A stretch of 64,000 nucleotides of DNA from Oopsacas minuta. Its lineage: Eukaryota > Porifera > Hexactinellida > Lyssacinosida > Leucopsacidae. Positions 1 to 10,714 of this stretch are shown here, piece after piece. The stretch covers positions 186,001 through 250,000 of the forward strand of contig JAKMXF010000110.1 in assembly GCA_024704765.1 (NCBI GenBank). Reading direction: 5' to 3'. The notes under the pieces were generated by a model. That model was not told the DNA's origin, did no database searches, and worked only from the letters and a program-made list of their open reading frames with translations. Position 1 is the stretch's first letter; each line of letters opens with the position of its first letter. The position numbers and the translations under genes were made by a program.

Positions 1-215
1 CTGTATCAATAATATATTGATTGAATAAACCATAGGACCCCGAGACTAACTTGGTTTCAGAGCAAATTCTGACATTGGTCAGACTTGTGCAATACAACAA
101 CCGATGAGTAATTAGAAAATCTGATGAAATATCGGATTAATCAGACAAACCGTTAAGTTTTCAAAGTAGTTAATACTACCTCATTCAATCTACACATGTA
201 TGATAGGAACTAGCC

Positions 216-1199
216 ATGAACAGACAAATGACAGGATATTTTGGGACATTATTGAAAGTAGCAGCTGGTGTAGTCATTGGAGCAGTGGGTGTTACCGTTG
301 AAACAGCAGCTGTAATAATCGTTCTTGTATCAGTACCTATTCTAATTGGAGCAACTGCTGTGGGAGTGGGACTGGCAGCTGGAGGTGCCGCTGGGAGAGG
401 TGCTGAGCGTGGTACAGTAGCAATTAACAAACATAGAACAGAGAGTAATTTCGATGGAAAAAGCAACACAATTCAAATATTCATTTTAAATAGCGATGGA
501 AGTGATACATACTTAACTATGCCATCAAGTAAAGACAGGATTCGACAGTTGAAAGTACGCATCCAACAAAAATTAGGAGTAAACACACAGAATCAGTGCT
601 TAAGGTACCAAGGCATACAATTAGAAGATACAAACACTCTAGAAAGTTACAATATAACTAATAATAATTCGACGATTAGATTGTCCATTGGAACTCAAGG
701 CGGTTCAATAGGACAAGACTTCATTGATTCTATATATTTGGATCCTCATTGGGATCGTGACTACACTAACTTAACACGTGAGCATATTAAGCGTATGAGA
801 GGAGGATATCAATACTATAGACCTTGTGGATGGAAGAGAATAGCTATTAAAGTGACAGGGAAGTATTCTGATGACAAATGGCTGGGACACACTGGTGCCA
901 AAGGTGAATGGGCAGTAACCTACCATGGAACGAAACAGCCAGTATTTGAAAAGATTTGTGGTGAAGGGTATAAAGTAGGACCAAGAGCGGCATATGGTAA
1001 AGGTGTTTACTCATCACCTGATATTAACGTAGTCCAATGTTATGCATCACAATTTCAAATTAATGGAGTTGAATATTTGGGAATATTTCAGAACCGAGTA
1101 AACCCAAGTGGTGTGAATATAGTGTGTGCTGGAAAGTTCTGGGTATGTCCAGATCCAAAAGATATAAGGCCGTATGGTCTGTGTGTGAAAAGATGTTAG
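216..1199 (+). CDS. Membrane-anchored ubiquitin-like / PARP-like ADP-ribosyltransferase-fold protein, copy 1
   Basis: Single-exon 327-residue protein. Residues about 10-60 are hydrophobic and Ala/Gly/Val-rich, probably one or two membrane segments. Residues about 85-158 look like a ubiquitin-like domain (IQIFILNSDGSDT, then KVRIQQKLG, then YQGIQLEDTNTL). Residues about 195-325 resemble a PARP-type ADP-ribosyltransferase core: TYHGT with His237, then AYGKGVYSS with Tyr265, matching the H and Y of the H-Y-E triad. The usual glutamate is not obvious near the C-terminal PYGLCVK strand, so mono-ADP-ribosylation or loss of activity is possible. The fold assignment is inference from motifs and activity is unknown. 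A near-identical paralogue follows on the same strand. An AATAAA at 1251-1256 could be the polyadenylation signal. Confidence 0.75.
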   Translation: MNRQMTGYFGTLLKVAAGVVIGAVGVTVETAAVIIVLVSVPILIGATAVGVGLAAGGAAGRGAERGTVAINKHRTESNFDGKSNTIQIFILNSDGSDTYLTMPSSKDRIRQLKVRIQQKLGVNTQNQCLRYQGIQLEDTNTLESYNITNNNSTIRLSIGTQGGSIGQDFIDSIYLDPHWDRDYTNLTREHIKRMRGGYQYYRPCGWKRIAIKVTGKYSDDKWLGHTGAKGEWAVTYHGTKQPVFEKICGEGYKVGPRAAYGKGVYSSPDINVVQCYASQFQINGVEYLGIFQNRVNPSGVNIVCAGKFWVCPDPKDIRPYGLCVKRC

Positions 1200-2051
1200 T
1201 GCTACTTCCGTGGAGACAATCTTAGAGTTGTATAATAGTTTGTGTGCTTAAATAAATTTCTATGATTGTGAATTGTATATTTCGTATATTAAAATACGTA
1301 AGTAATTATTTGGCTGTAAATTTCCCACGGGTCATCTAAATAATATCAGCAGCCTGGGTCAAAAGCATTAGCATAATGTACACACTTAATTAGGTAGGAA
1401 TATAAAGAAAGATCTTTAATGAGATTAGTACATTGGAATATCAAAAGAGATGATGTAATCTCCTATACAAATTGTAGAGAGATGATGTAATAAGAAATTA
1501 AGATATTTACTATAAATATATCGAAAAAAGATGAGAATAAATAATAGTTTTATCATCTTTGGGATTGCTTACTGATATACTACTATTAAAGAGGTACAAA
1601 TATTAATAATCAATTTACCAGCAAAATACTATAAGTATTCATTGTGAAGGTATGTTAATATAAATTAGAAATTAATAAATTAATAAAAAGTATTAGAATT
1701 ATGATGATAAATGTGTATCATATGATAAATCTGAATTTGTAATTTCCGGCTTCGAAATTCTCGAAATCGGATTCTACACACCCAATTACCCCAGACAGCA
1801 TGTTAACACCATTACTTTAGAATTTCCCAAGGTGTGATAAATATGATTAATCGCCAAAAAGGTGTGAAAATGTAACTTTAGAAAGAATTCATACCTGAGG
1901 TGCAAATCTACGACCCAAAATGTATATGTATACCTATTTTCATATTAATCTGACTGCATCTATAGTCACTGAAGATATTAGTAGACACATTATGTTTTAA
2001 AGATGTTAATATATTACATTTGATTGAGCAAATTTATGTTAGGAACGAACC
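1200..2051. other. Intergenic spacer between the two PARP-like genes
   Basis: AT-rich spacer with no ORF of note. It holds the AATAAA of the upstream gene at 1251-1256. No recognisable repeat or RNA gene was seen; the rest should include the promoter of the second copy. Confidence 0.6.
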
Positions 2052-3017
2052 ATGGAATTTCATCTAGACACATTCTTGGAAGTAGCAGCTGTAATAATCA
2101 CGGCTCCTATATCAGTACCTATCCTAATTGGAGCAGCTGCTCTGGGATTTGGAGAAACAGATGAAAATTCTGTTGGTGGAGGTGCTGTACGTGGTGCAGT
2201 AGCAATTAACAATAAGAAAACAAAGAGAAATTTCTGTGCAAATAGCACCTCAGTCCAAATATATATTTTAAATAGCGATGGAAGTGATACATACATAACT
2301 ATGCCATCAAGTAAAGACACTATTCTACAGTTGAAAGGACGCATCCAACAAAAATTAGGAGTAAACACACAGAATCAGTGCTTATGGTACCAATGGATAC
2401 TATTAGAAGATACAAACACCCTAAAAAGTTATAATATAACTAATAATTCTATTATTACAATGTCCATTGGAACTCAAGTCAGTTCAATACGACTAAACTT
2501 CATTGATTCTATATATTTGGATCCTCATTGGGATCGTGACTACACTAGCTCAACACGTGAGCATATTAAGCGTATGAGAGGAGGATATCAATACTATAGA
2601 CCTTGTGGATGGAAGAGAATAGCTATTAAAGTGATAGGGAAATATTCTGATGACAAATGGCTGGGACACACTGGTGCAGAAGGTGAATGGGCAGTAACCT
2701 ACCATGGAACGAAACAGCCAGTAACCTACCATGGAACGAAACAGCCAGTATTTGAAAAGATTTGTGTTGAAGGATATAAAGTAGGACCAAGAGCGGCATA
2801 TGGTAAAGGTGTTTACTCATCACCTGATATTAATGTAGCTCAATATTATGCACAACAATTTCTAATTAATGGAGTTGAATATTTGGGAATATTTCAGAAC
2901 CGAGTAAACCCAAAAGGTGTGAATATAGAGTGCGCTGGAAAGTTCTGGGTATGTCCAGATCCAAAAGACATAAGGCCGTATGGTTTGTGTGTAAAAAGAT
3001 GTGTGAAATCTGCTTAG
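2052..3017 (+). CDS. Membrane-anchored ubiquitin-like / PARP-like protein, copy 2 with duplicated catalytic motif
   Basis: Single-exon 321-residue paralogue of the gene at 216-1199. It has the same layout: a shorter hydrophobic N-terminus, a ubiquitin-like domain (IQIY/ILNSDGSDTYITMPSS), then a PARP-like core. Nucleotide identity is high through the ubiquitin-like and C-terminal parts, so the duplication is fairly recent, while the N-terminus has diverged. An in-frame 27-bp tandem duplication repeats VTYHGTKQP, giving two HGT motifs where the catalytic histidine should be. The tyrosine motif AYGKGVYSS is intact. The C-terminus carries an extra VKSA compared with copy 1. Whether the insertion is tolerated by the active site cannot be told from sequence. 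Confidence 0.75.
   Translation: MEFHLDTFLEVAAVIITAPISVPILIGAAALGFGETDENSVGGGAVRGAVAINNKKTKRNFCANSTSVQIYILNSDGSDTYITMPSSKDTILQLKGRIQQKLGVNTQNQCLWYQWILLEDTNTLKSYNITNNSIITMSIGTQVSSIRLNFIDSIYLDPHWDRDYTSSTREHIKRMRGGYQYYRPCGWKRIAIKVIGKYSDDKWLGHTGAEGEWAVTYHGTKQPVTYHGTKQPVFEKICVEGYKVGPRAAYGKGVYSSPDINVAQYYAQQFLINGVEYLGIFQNRVNPKGVNIECAGKFWVCPDPKDIRPYGLCVKRCVKSA
2694..2747 (+). repeat. 27-bp perfect in-frame tandem duplication over the HGT motif
   Basis: Two identical 27-nt units (2694-2720 and 2721-2747) each encode VTYHGTKQP. Copy 1 of the gene has one unit, so this arose after the gene duplication. Confidence 0.95.
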
Positions 3018-3581
3018 AGGCATTATTATAGCTAGTGTGATAAGTATGTATGTATTCGGTGGTTTTGTTTTGTTGCTCTAATAATTATCATTACTTTACG
3101 TAAACTAATTCGGATTTAACTGAATAGTACTTTATAAGAATTGTGGTGAAAAACATAGCCTGAATTCAAATTGTTCTCGACAATGGGGAAATCGATTAAA
3201 TAGACTCATGGTATACTTTGAACGAGCGGAGTTATCTGTATTGCAATTTGGGAATAGTTGTTAGTAAATTCTACGAATTAGTACTGAGCGCTAGCTAGAG
3301 TAGTAGCCAAGGTGAGGCATCTGCGACACATGCCGAGCCTCAAATAGCATGTGACCACCAAAGTTTACATAGAAATGTATTACAAGTGCGGCAATGCCAC
3401 ACCTCTGTCACTACTTTCCCGTACCTATGCCGCACTCTTTACGTGGCCCTAGCTACACTTCTGGTACTACGTATTACTAAATACAAACTTTTTTGCATTT
3501 TCCCATTTAATAATATACACTATAACACATTAAGACGGTGTGGGTAATTATATATACTATTAGTACATTCCACCATATATA
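3018..3581. other. Convergent intergenic spacer
   Basis: Spacer between the PARP-like pair (+) and the 3' end of CC2D1 (-). It contains short imperfect inverted stretches (gtgcggca near 3386 and tgccgcac near 3428), but no gene or clear element was recognised. Confidence 0.5.
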
Positions 3582-6500
3582 TCACTTCAATAAACTCTGA
3601 TATTCTAATGTCATCAACTTCTTCCGTTTGATATAATGCTCAGCTATCTGTACCTTAGAATTCTGCATATAACTAGCAGCTATTTCATTCTCTTTAACAA
3701 TCTGAGCCTGTAGACCAGCTATGTAGCTCTTCTTAAATACAGGAATAGCTAAATTAGTTTGATAATACTTCACCTTTGTAACTATAGCAGTTTGTCTACT
3801 TATTAGCTCAGCGGGAACTGGTTTACCCTTGCTTTTGAATACTTCCTGGTTACTGACTATTAATTGGAGTTCTAACTTTAAGGCCTCAATGCTAGGTGTA
3901 TCTTCTACTTTAGCTGGAGATATGAATGTACCCGAACCAGGCTGTTGTTGAGGTTGTGCTGTTGTTGAGGTTGCAACTGGTTGTTTCTGTCTCAGATTCC
4001 TAGGTGCTGTTATCATTGGAATCTTACTAGACTCAACAAACTCGTCTAAAACTAACCAAGAATGATTCTCCATTAAAACTTCTTTACTTTCTAAAGGTTC
4101 TTTCAAACGGATTTGTATCTGAAGAGGGAGTATAAATATTAAAAATTGTATTTATATTATATTTTGTGCCAATTATCTTTAATAGTTTGGAAATGGCAAA
4201 AATTTATATTTGCTGTTTGCTCAGTTCAAATTAAATGGTGTATTAGTACCTTCAAGCGCTATGTACCGTATAACAGAGGAAATATACTATATGTTACTTT
4301 GACGGTTTGGGACCATATTTGTACAATTTCAGACTTCGTATAAGCGGGTATTTCGATATAACAGAAGCTGATTATAGAAGAGAGATCCGGAGAGACTGTG
4401 TCTAGCATCATTTATATAAATATAATTACCTCCATCTTACAACTAGTCTGCTTCCTGCCATCCATAATAGTCAGAGACTCGTGTATCTCAGCCTTGGTTG
4501 ATAACGCACTAAGGTTAAGAGAGCAAGTTCCTATAACCTCCCCTCTCCTCAGTAACCCCTTCTTATAATATATTGTTATCTTGAGGGGATGTCTCTTGCA
4601 GGTACGCATGAATGACTTTATTTTCCCTCTATCTATCTTAAATAGTTTAGGATCATTAAACTCAGGACTTGTAGTACCTTTAATACTCTTTGTGGATAGA
4701 GTTTGAGGTTCCTCATGGGAGGGAAAAGGGAAATCAAACGTGACGTAACAGTCTAGATCTTTGCTCTCGTAGTCTTTGGGGAGTGGAATATTGATACAAC
4801 GAACTACAGATATCTGGAAATTGAAAATATCGTAATAATTAGAAGAAACACTTTCATAAAATTACTAATACAGTAAAATCCGAATGCAAAATTTCGAATT
4901 ATCTGAAGTAATTAGAAATTATCTTTTAAATATTAAGAAAGTTACGTGGCATTTTAACAAGTAAATAGTACAAGTCAGAAGCAAATATACAAAATATAAA
5001 TATGTCATTCTTACTTCACATTGGTCTGGTTCAATTTCAGGATTAATATTGAATGTAGGAATCTGTCTAGCTTCGTAGTGATATGCTGGAGGAGCATAAC
5101 CATGATCTCTAGCTGATTTTAGGTTCATAAGGTCACGCTTACATTGTTCTAGAAGGTTCTCGAATTGGTTAGCTTTCCCAATCTCCATTATCGCTCTACA
5201 CTGTGCTGCGCTAGTCTTGCACAAATCGATCTGTTTACTACAGACAAATAACAAATAACATACAAGTTGTCAACTTTTGTATAAATCTGTCAGTGAGGAT
5301 TTGTTTAAGATCAGCTGTATTTAGCTAGTTTTTGAAATGCAATGGATGGCTATAGGATCTCAACCCATCATTATATTGCAAATTAAGTTCATTTCGTAAA
5401 GAATCATTGTAATAGCTTCAATTTTCCCAGAAAAATTTAAAGTGAGAAGGTAAAATACAAGTGACATTGTGGTCAAAGAAGTGAGTCCCACTTTGTTTAA
5501 TGAGACTTAACAACTATGATTTTACAATGAGTAAACTGACTTGCAAGACTCCTCCAGTTCTGCAAACAACTCTACATCCTTATCAGAAGCTTTTTTTAGA
5601 TCAGTCATCCTCTTGACAGCTGGCATACTGACCTGAGTACTAGGTGGTACTTGTGTTAGATCTACTCTTATGCCAGACTTGGCTAGCTCTAACATAGGTT
5701 CTAATCCCTTCATATAAATTAGATATTTCTTAGCTTGTTCTAATTTTTCTTCTTTCTTATAGCGAATAGCTAATCCTCTGAACTCATCAATCCTAGAGTT
5801 GAGAACTCTCAGCTGTTCCTCATATGTAGCTTCATCTACCTTCTGTAGCTGACCCCTGGAGGCTCCCTGAGGGGGAGGGGCGTGTGTGGCTACTTTTGAT
5901 ACAGCTGGAGATGGCGCAACAGGAGCCTGAGCCTACATATATGTACATATCGTTGTATGTAAAACATTAATATGTTTGAGGAATAGTTGAAATTCGGTTG
6001 GTAAAGAACACCTAAGTATTCGTATGTGTGACTTGTAGAAGCATACTCAAAGATACATAGAGTACTGTATTAGCAAGGAAGATTCATGCAAAATACGATT
6101 TGCTAATAGTTCTACACCACTGCATTCAGTTATGTACCGTATTAATAACTCACTGTTGTATGCCCTGTCCCAGGGAGAGGAGGGTATCCAGGTGGAACAG
6201 GAAGGTCATCGTAATCAAAGGATACTCCCTTTTTCGTGGCAGTAATGGCTTCTTGATACTGCATGACTATTCTATTCATTCTTCTAATTTTGCTAGAAGC
6301 TTCATCCTTCTGTGCTTGCTGTAATCCCTCTTGATACTTCGCTAGTCTCTGCTGGAGACCTTCTAATATGGTCTTAGGAACACCAACATTATATGATAGA
6401 GGTTCTATAAGAGACAGTAATTGAGATACTTAAATGAGATACAGAATATCATAGTTAATCCAAACAGGTATAAATTTGATACAAACTTTGGACAATACCC

Positions 6501-9500
6501 TAAAATGTTGGAAACCTGTGGTCTACTGTATTCTATAACTGTATTATTCATTCATAGTATAGTGACCTACTATGATGTAACAATAAACTACTACACTAAC
6601 CTTCTGTATCTGGAGCAGGACTACTATCACCTGATTGTGTAGGAACAGGTACAGGTGGTCTAGCTACAGGAACTACTTGAGGGGAGCTAGAGGAGACAGG
6701 AGCTGTTTGAGGAGGTCTCCTTGCTCCAGGAGGTGGGAGAGGAGGATAACCAGGAGGAACTGGGAGTTCATTGTACTCATAAGGTTTCCCTGCTTTACAT
6801 GCTGTTATAGCTTCTTGAAATTGAGCTAAAACTCGCTTCATCCTTCTAGCTTTTGAAGAATTACCTTCTTGTTCAGCCTTGACTACTCCTTCTTTGTACT
6901 TCTCCAATCTCTGCTGAAGACCTCCTAGCAGTGTGGATGGGACAGGGATAGCAGGGTCGCTCTCTGGGGGAGGGGATTCGGATCTTGTCTGAGGGGGTTC
7001 ACTTGCACTAGGTTTCCTTAGTTGGTTCTGCTGTATAGGCCATGAAGAGATGGAGAGTAGGAAGGACGGTGAAAATCCTTCTGGGGCTTGTGGCATAGCA
7101 TCCAATGAAATAGGATTACCTTCGTCTAATGCACTTATAACCTTATTAAAGTTAAGTGAATATTTTAGATATTGTCTCATTTTATCAGTCTGTTGTTTCT
7201 GCTTAGCTATAGCAGCTGCTTGTTTGTATTGAGTTTGTCTTTCAGACAGAAACTCTCTCACTTTATCACGAGTAATCCGATCAGGGGATAAGGTTATAGG
7301 AGGTTGGGTAGGGCGGGGTCTGGGCTGAGGAGGGGGAGGAGCGGACCTGGTGGAGACAGGGGGCTTGGGTGCGGGGGTGACGTCATTGGTTAATCTCTGT
7401 AACTCATCTGTTGGTATTTCAAAATCATCATCTAGTGATATAAGCGGTGTTTCTATAGGAGGTCGTTGCTTAGGAGATTGATGAATCACATTAGGGACTG
7501 TGTTAGAGGGAGGAACCGGAGGAGGAGATGGCTTAGATGCCCTAGGAGCTGGTTTAGGTGCTATCTTAACGTCAGTCATCTCATCTGCCATTTTAGCGAG
7601 TTCATCTGTTTCATCTGATGTACTAACAGGGCCTATAATGGAATACAGTACTCGGTTAATAGGTACTTCTTCTTGAAACCAAAATATGTTGTTCCCTATT
7701 CATTTTAATACAATCTCCACTAGGATAGTATATTCTAAATTGTGTTATCTCCAAAAGGACGTCTTATATGAGTTCTGCAACACATTTTATAGCCAACTAA
7801 CATCGCTTTTAGTTGTTTTAATATCTTTTGTGTGTCAGGGACAGATCAAAGGAAATGAAGAGAAATGCTGACGAGATTTCGCTATACAATTTCAGTGAAA
7901 ACTGTAATAGTGTCATGGCATGAATAACTAACCTTTATTGACAGAAGATATCTTAGTTATAACAGGAGGCGGGATATCATCTACATTAATAGCAGCTCCT
8001 TTATTAGCTTGTGTTAACATATCCTGTAAAGTACCTAATCCTCTCTTTAGACGTCTAGTCTTACTGGTAGCTTGTTCTCTCTCCGATACCACCAGAGCTT
8101 CCTAAATGAAATTCACGTCTAACAAGGTTGCTATAACGACGATGTTAACTTCTCAATGGAAATAATATACTACAATTGAATAAATATACGTGCATACAGA
8201 TGCTGTATGTAGCTACCTGATAGTTAGCAATCCTTTCAGTAATCTCTTTAACAAGAGGGGACTGAGTAGAAGCTTTAGCAAGGTTATTAGTAGGAGGTGG
8301 AGGTGCCTGTTTAACCGGTTTCTGTTGTGCCTCTGATTTAATCTCTTTGTTGAGAGCATTCAGCTCTGATTCTATATCTACGTCATCTTCCCCACTCTCC
8401 CCATCAGACTACAATTTACAAACATATAGACACGCGCAATACAATATTCTTTCTTGATATACATATATGAACTTCTCAAATATGAAGTACAGTATCTTAT
8501 TATTATTATTATTGTGAATACCAATTATAAGAACACCCTTGAGAGTAGCAAAATATGTTCTTATACGAGCATAAATTATTTTAGGGTATGTACGAACCAT
8601 TTACAGAGGATGGATCTTATATCCGGTGTGTTCTTATAATCAGCATACAACATTTGGTGCAAAACATTGATATTCAAACAAGTATTTCCACATTTACTTG
8701 GCTATTTGCACAACGAGATGAAAACCCTTTTCTTGAGTAGAGACGAGAATAACAGAAATGGAAGCCAAACAGGCATAACTTGATATGTCTCCACTGAAGT
8801 TTATGTGGGACATAACATCAGATAGTTATTAGAATATGTTGTAACCACAACAAGTCAAACAGTTTCTCCTAAACCACCGATATTTGCGTTGCAAAATCCA
8901 TTATTACTACTGGAGGATATGAAGTTCATTCATTGAGATCTGAACAGTCAATTCGAAAAAGAATCAGGACACATTTATATGGCAGATAAGACAAATGTAT
9001 TCTCTATTCTTTAAATGTGAATGTCAAAAGTGTTATAACTAATTATAGCTCTGTATTTCAAGTGTAAGAGCTATAACTTTGTGGAAGTAACTTAATAACA
9101 TTCACATTTAAAGAGAGAGAATACAACTCACTATAATCTAAAGTCGTTGAGACAAGCAAGCCTTCAAATCCAGATCATGATCATATGTACTTATATATCT
9201 CGAAATGATGCAAACAAGAATGTGGGAAGGAAGGTTCAATATCTCAAACAATTGAATGTGGGAAGGAATGTTCAATATCTCAAACAATTTCTTCAAATAC
9301 ATAGCTAAATAAACCAGGACAACAAAACAACAGAGTTCAAATCCTAACTACAATCTTCCCAATTAGCCTGTTACGGAAGAATTCAATAACACATTATGTC
9401 GTTAAATCCACGAAAACAATATCTTATAAGCAATCTTTATTATACGTATTAATCTCTCAGGAAATAATACTATACACCTCCTTAGTACCATATAGAAATG

Positions 9501-10325
9501 GAATGGAATGGAATTCTGAGGAATATAGTTCTTTTGGTTTGAAGATACAGAGTAACAAATGATGTTGCACCTGGGCGTCGTAGAACAATGTCTGGCAATT
9601 GGGCTGTCGGAGGACATAAGTCAAGCCACTATAACACGATTTTGAGGAGAGGTTGAAATCGAGACAAAACACATTTTCGAATCAGTATGATGAAAGCTAG
9701 ATAAATACGTAACTCTTAATTCTGGAATCTGGGCCTACCGGATGGTTCACGAAGACGCCTAGGATATTGCATAACTGAATCCCATAACAATTCTGAATAA
9801 AACTGATACATCTATAAAGTATATAATCTCACTTTCTTGTTATCATCTTCACCTCCTGCTTCGAGATTTAATTCTTCCAATTCAGCAAGAAGATCTGTAT
9901 CTGAGATATCAGAACCTGATCCTGCTAGATCATCTAAATCCAGATCATCTCCTGCTTCTAACTGTTTTTGTATCTTGTCTAGTTGTGCTGTAGTCAGCTG
10001 TTTCTTGTTTGATTCTTTCTATAATGAACCAAAAAAGTTTAGTGAAACTTGTATAATTCACAAACCAAAAGAGTTCCGTCAACTAAATAAAGGCTACTAT
10101 AATCTATAGATTTACCTTTGCTTTTCCAGATTTCCCTCCCATACCAGTAAGCTTAGCTAATTCAGCTTCGAAATCATTATCATCATCTCCTCCTGCACCC
10201 ATGCTAGGATCCATCCCCATGAGACCAGCTAGTCCTGATTGTTTAGGTTTATCACCTCCTCTACCTCCTCTTTGTCTCCCTCCCACTTGTTTCACGTCTT
10301 TATCCTTTTTCTCCTTTCCAAACAT
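3582..10325 (-). CDS. CC2D1: CC2D1A/B (Lgd) family coiled-coil and C2 domain protein
   Basis: Ten exons on the minus strand: 10116-10325, 9833-10018, 8217-8408, 7933-8101, 6601-7632, 6154-6404, 5541-5932, 5015-5237, 4430-4813, 3582-4118, giving 1191 residues. The start is the ATG at 10325 (MFGKEKKDKD). There are four DM14 repeats (near residues 185-245, 375-437, 485-553 and 600-675). Each pairs a helical Arg/Lys-rich stretch with a tail such as INVDDIPPPV or LPVPPGYPPLP. A C2 domain follows (about 890-1020) with the family signature TSPEFNDP and HESLTIMDGRK. Family knowledge: Lgd/CC2D1 proteins bind the ESCRT-III subunit CHMP4/Shrub through DM14 and act in endosomal sorting and Notch signalling. 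It is longer than human CC2D1A (about 950 residues), mainly through Pro-rich linkers in exon 5. Confidence 0.93.
4246..4377 (-). mobile_element. MITE, 'gaaattgtacaaatatggtc' family, in CC2D1 intron
   Basis: Reverse-orientation copy of a dispersed element seen many times in this window, lying in the 4119-4429 intron. Core gtttgggaccatatttgtac is followed by a cgatataac-type end. Ends are approximate. Confidence 0.6.
8996..9125. mobile_element. Fold-back element with 28-bp inverted ends in CC2D1 intron
   Basis: The left end begins tgtattctctattctttaaa and the right end is its near-complement (9098-9125). A second, inner inverted pair (gttataac...gagctataac) also lies inside. It lies in the long 8409-9832 intron and carries no ORF. 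Confidence 0.65.
9218..9289 (+). repeat. 36-bp tandem duplication in CC2D1 intron
   Basis: Two adjacent copies of a 36-nt unit starting gaatgtgggaaggaa, differing at about one position, at 9218-9253 and 9254-9289. Confidence 0.85.
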
Positions 10326-10479
10326 CAATTATTAGAAGATTTAATTAATTCTGCTAATTAAGCTATAACTTAATTATTGGGCAATTTTCGAGGCATCGAA
10401 ATGAGAGCCCAATATTCCATCCAGCTTCAGGCTTCGGAAATTTCTATGAATCTGTACAGTCAAATCCAGTTATATCAGA

Positions 10480-10617
10480 AGCTCAAGATATCGCAGTAAT
10501 TACTTCGATGTACGCGGAATTCGAAATAATCAATGAAATTTAAGTTACTTTGAAGGTTTGGGCCATATTTGTACAATTTCAGAATTCGAAATAACGATAT
10601 AACGGGAGCTGACTGTA
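10480..10617 (-). mobile_element. MITE, 'gaaattgtacaaatatggtc' family
   Basis: Intergenic copy between CC2D1 and the membrane-protein gene. It has the core tttgggccatatttgtacaa and the end ataacgggagctgactgta. Apart from this element, the 10326-10714 spacer shows nothing notable. Confidence 0.6.
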
Positions 10618-10714
10618 GGTTAATTAAACGCAGTATTCCATTAGAAAATGTCTCCATTGCTCTTTATTGTATAATTGTACAAACACTATAATTACTAGAA
10701 TGAAGATCTAAGTA

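Noticed and set aside
6421-6642. 73-codon + strand ORF over CC2D1 intron/exon boundary
   Set aside because: Lies mostly in an intron and has no features.
9330-9360. gttcaaatcc word resembling a tRNA B box
   Set aside because: No A box or cloverleaf arms at proper distance.
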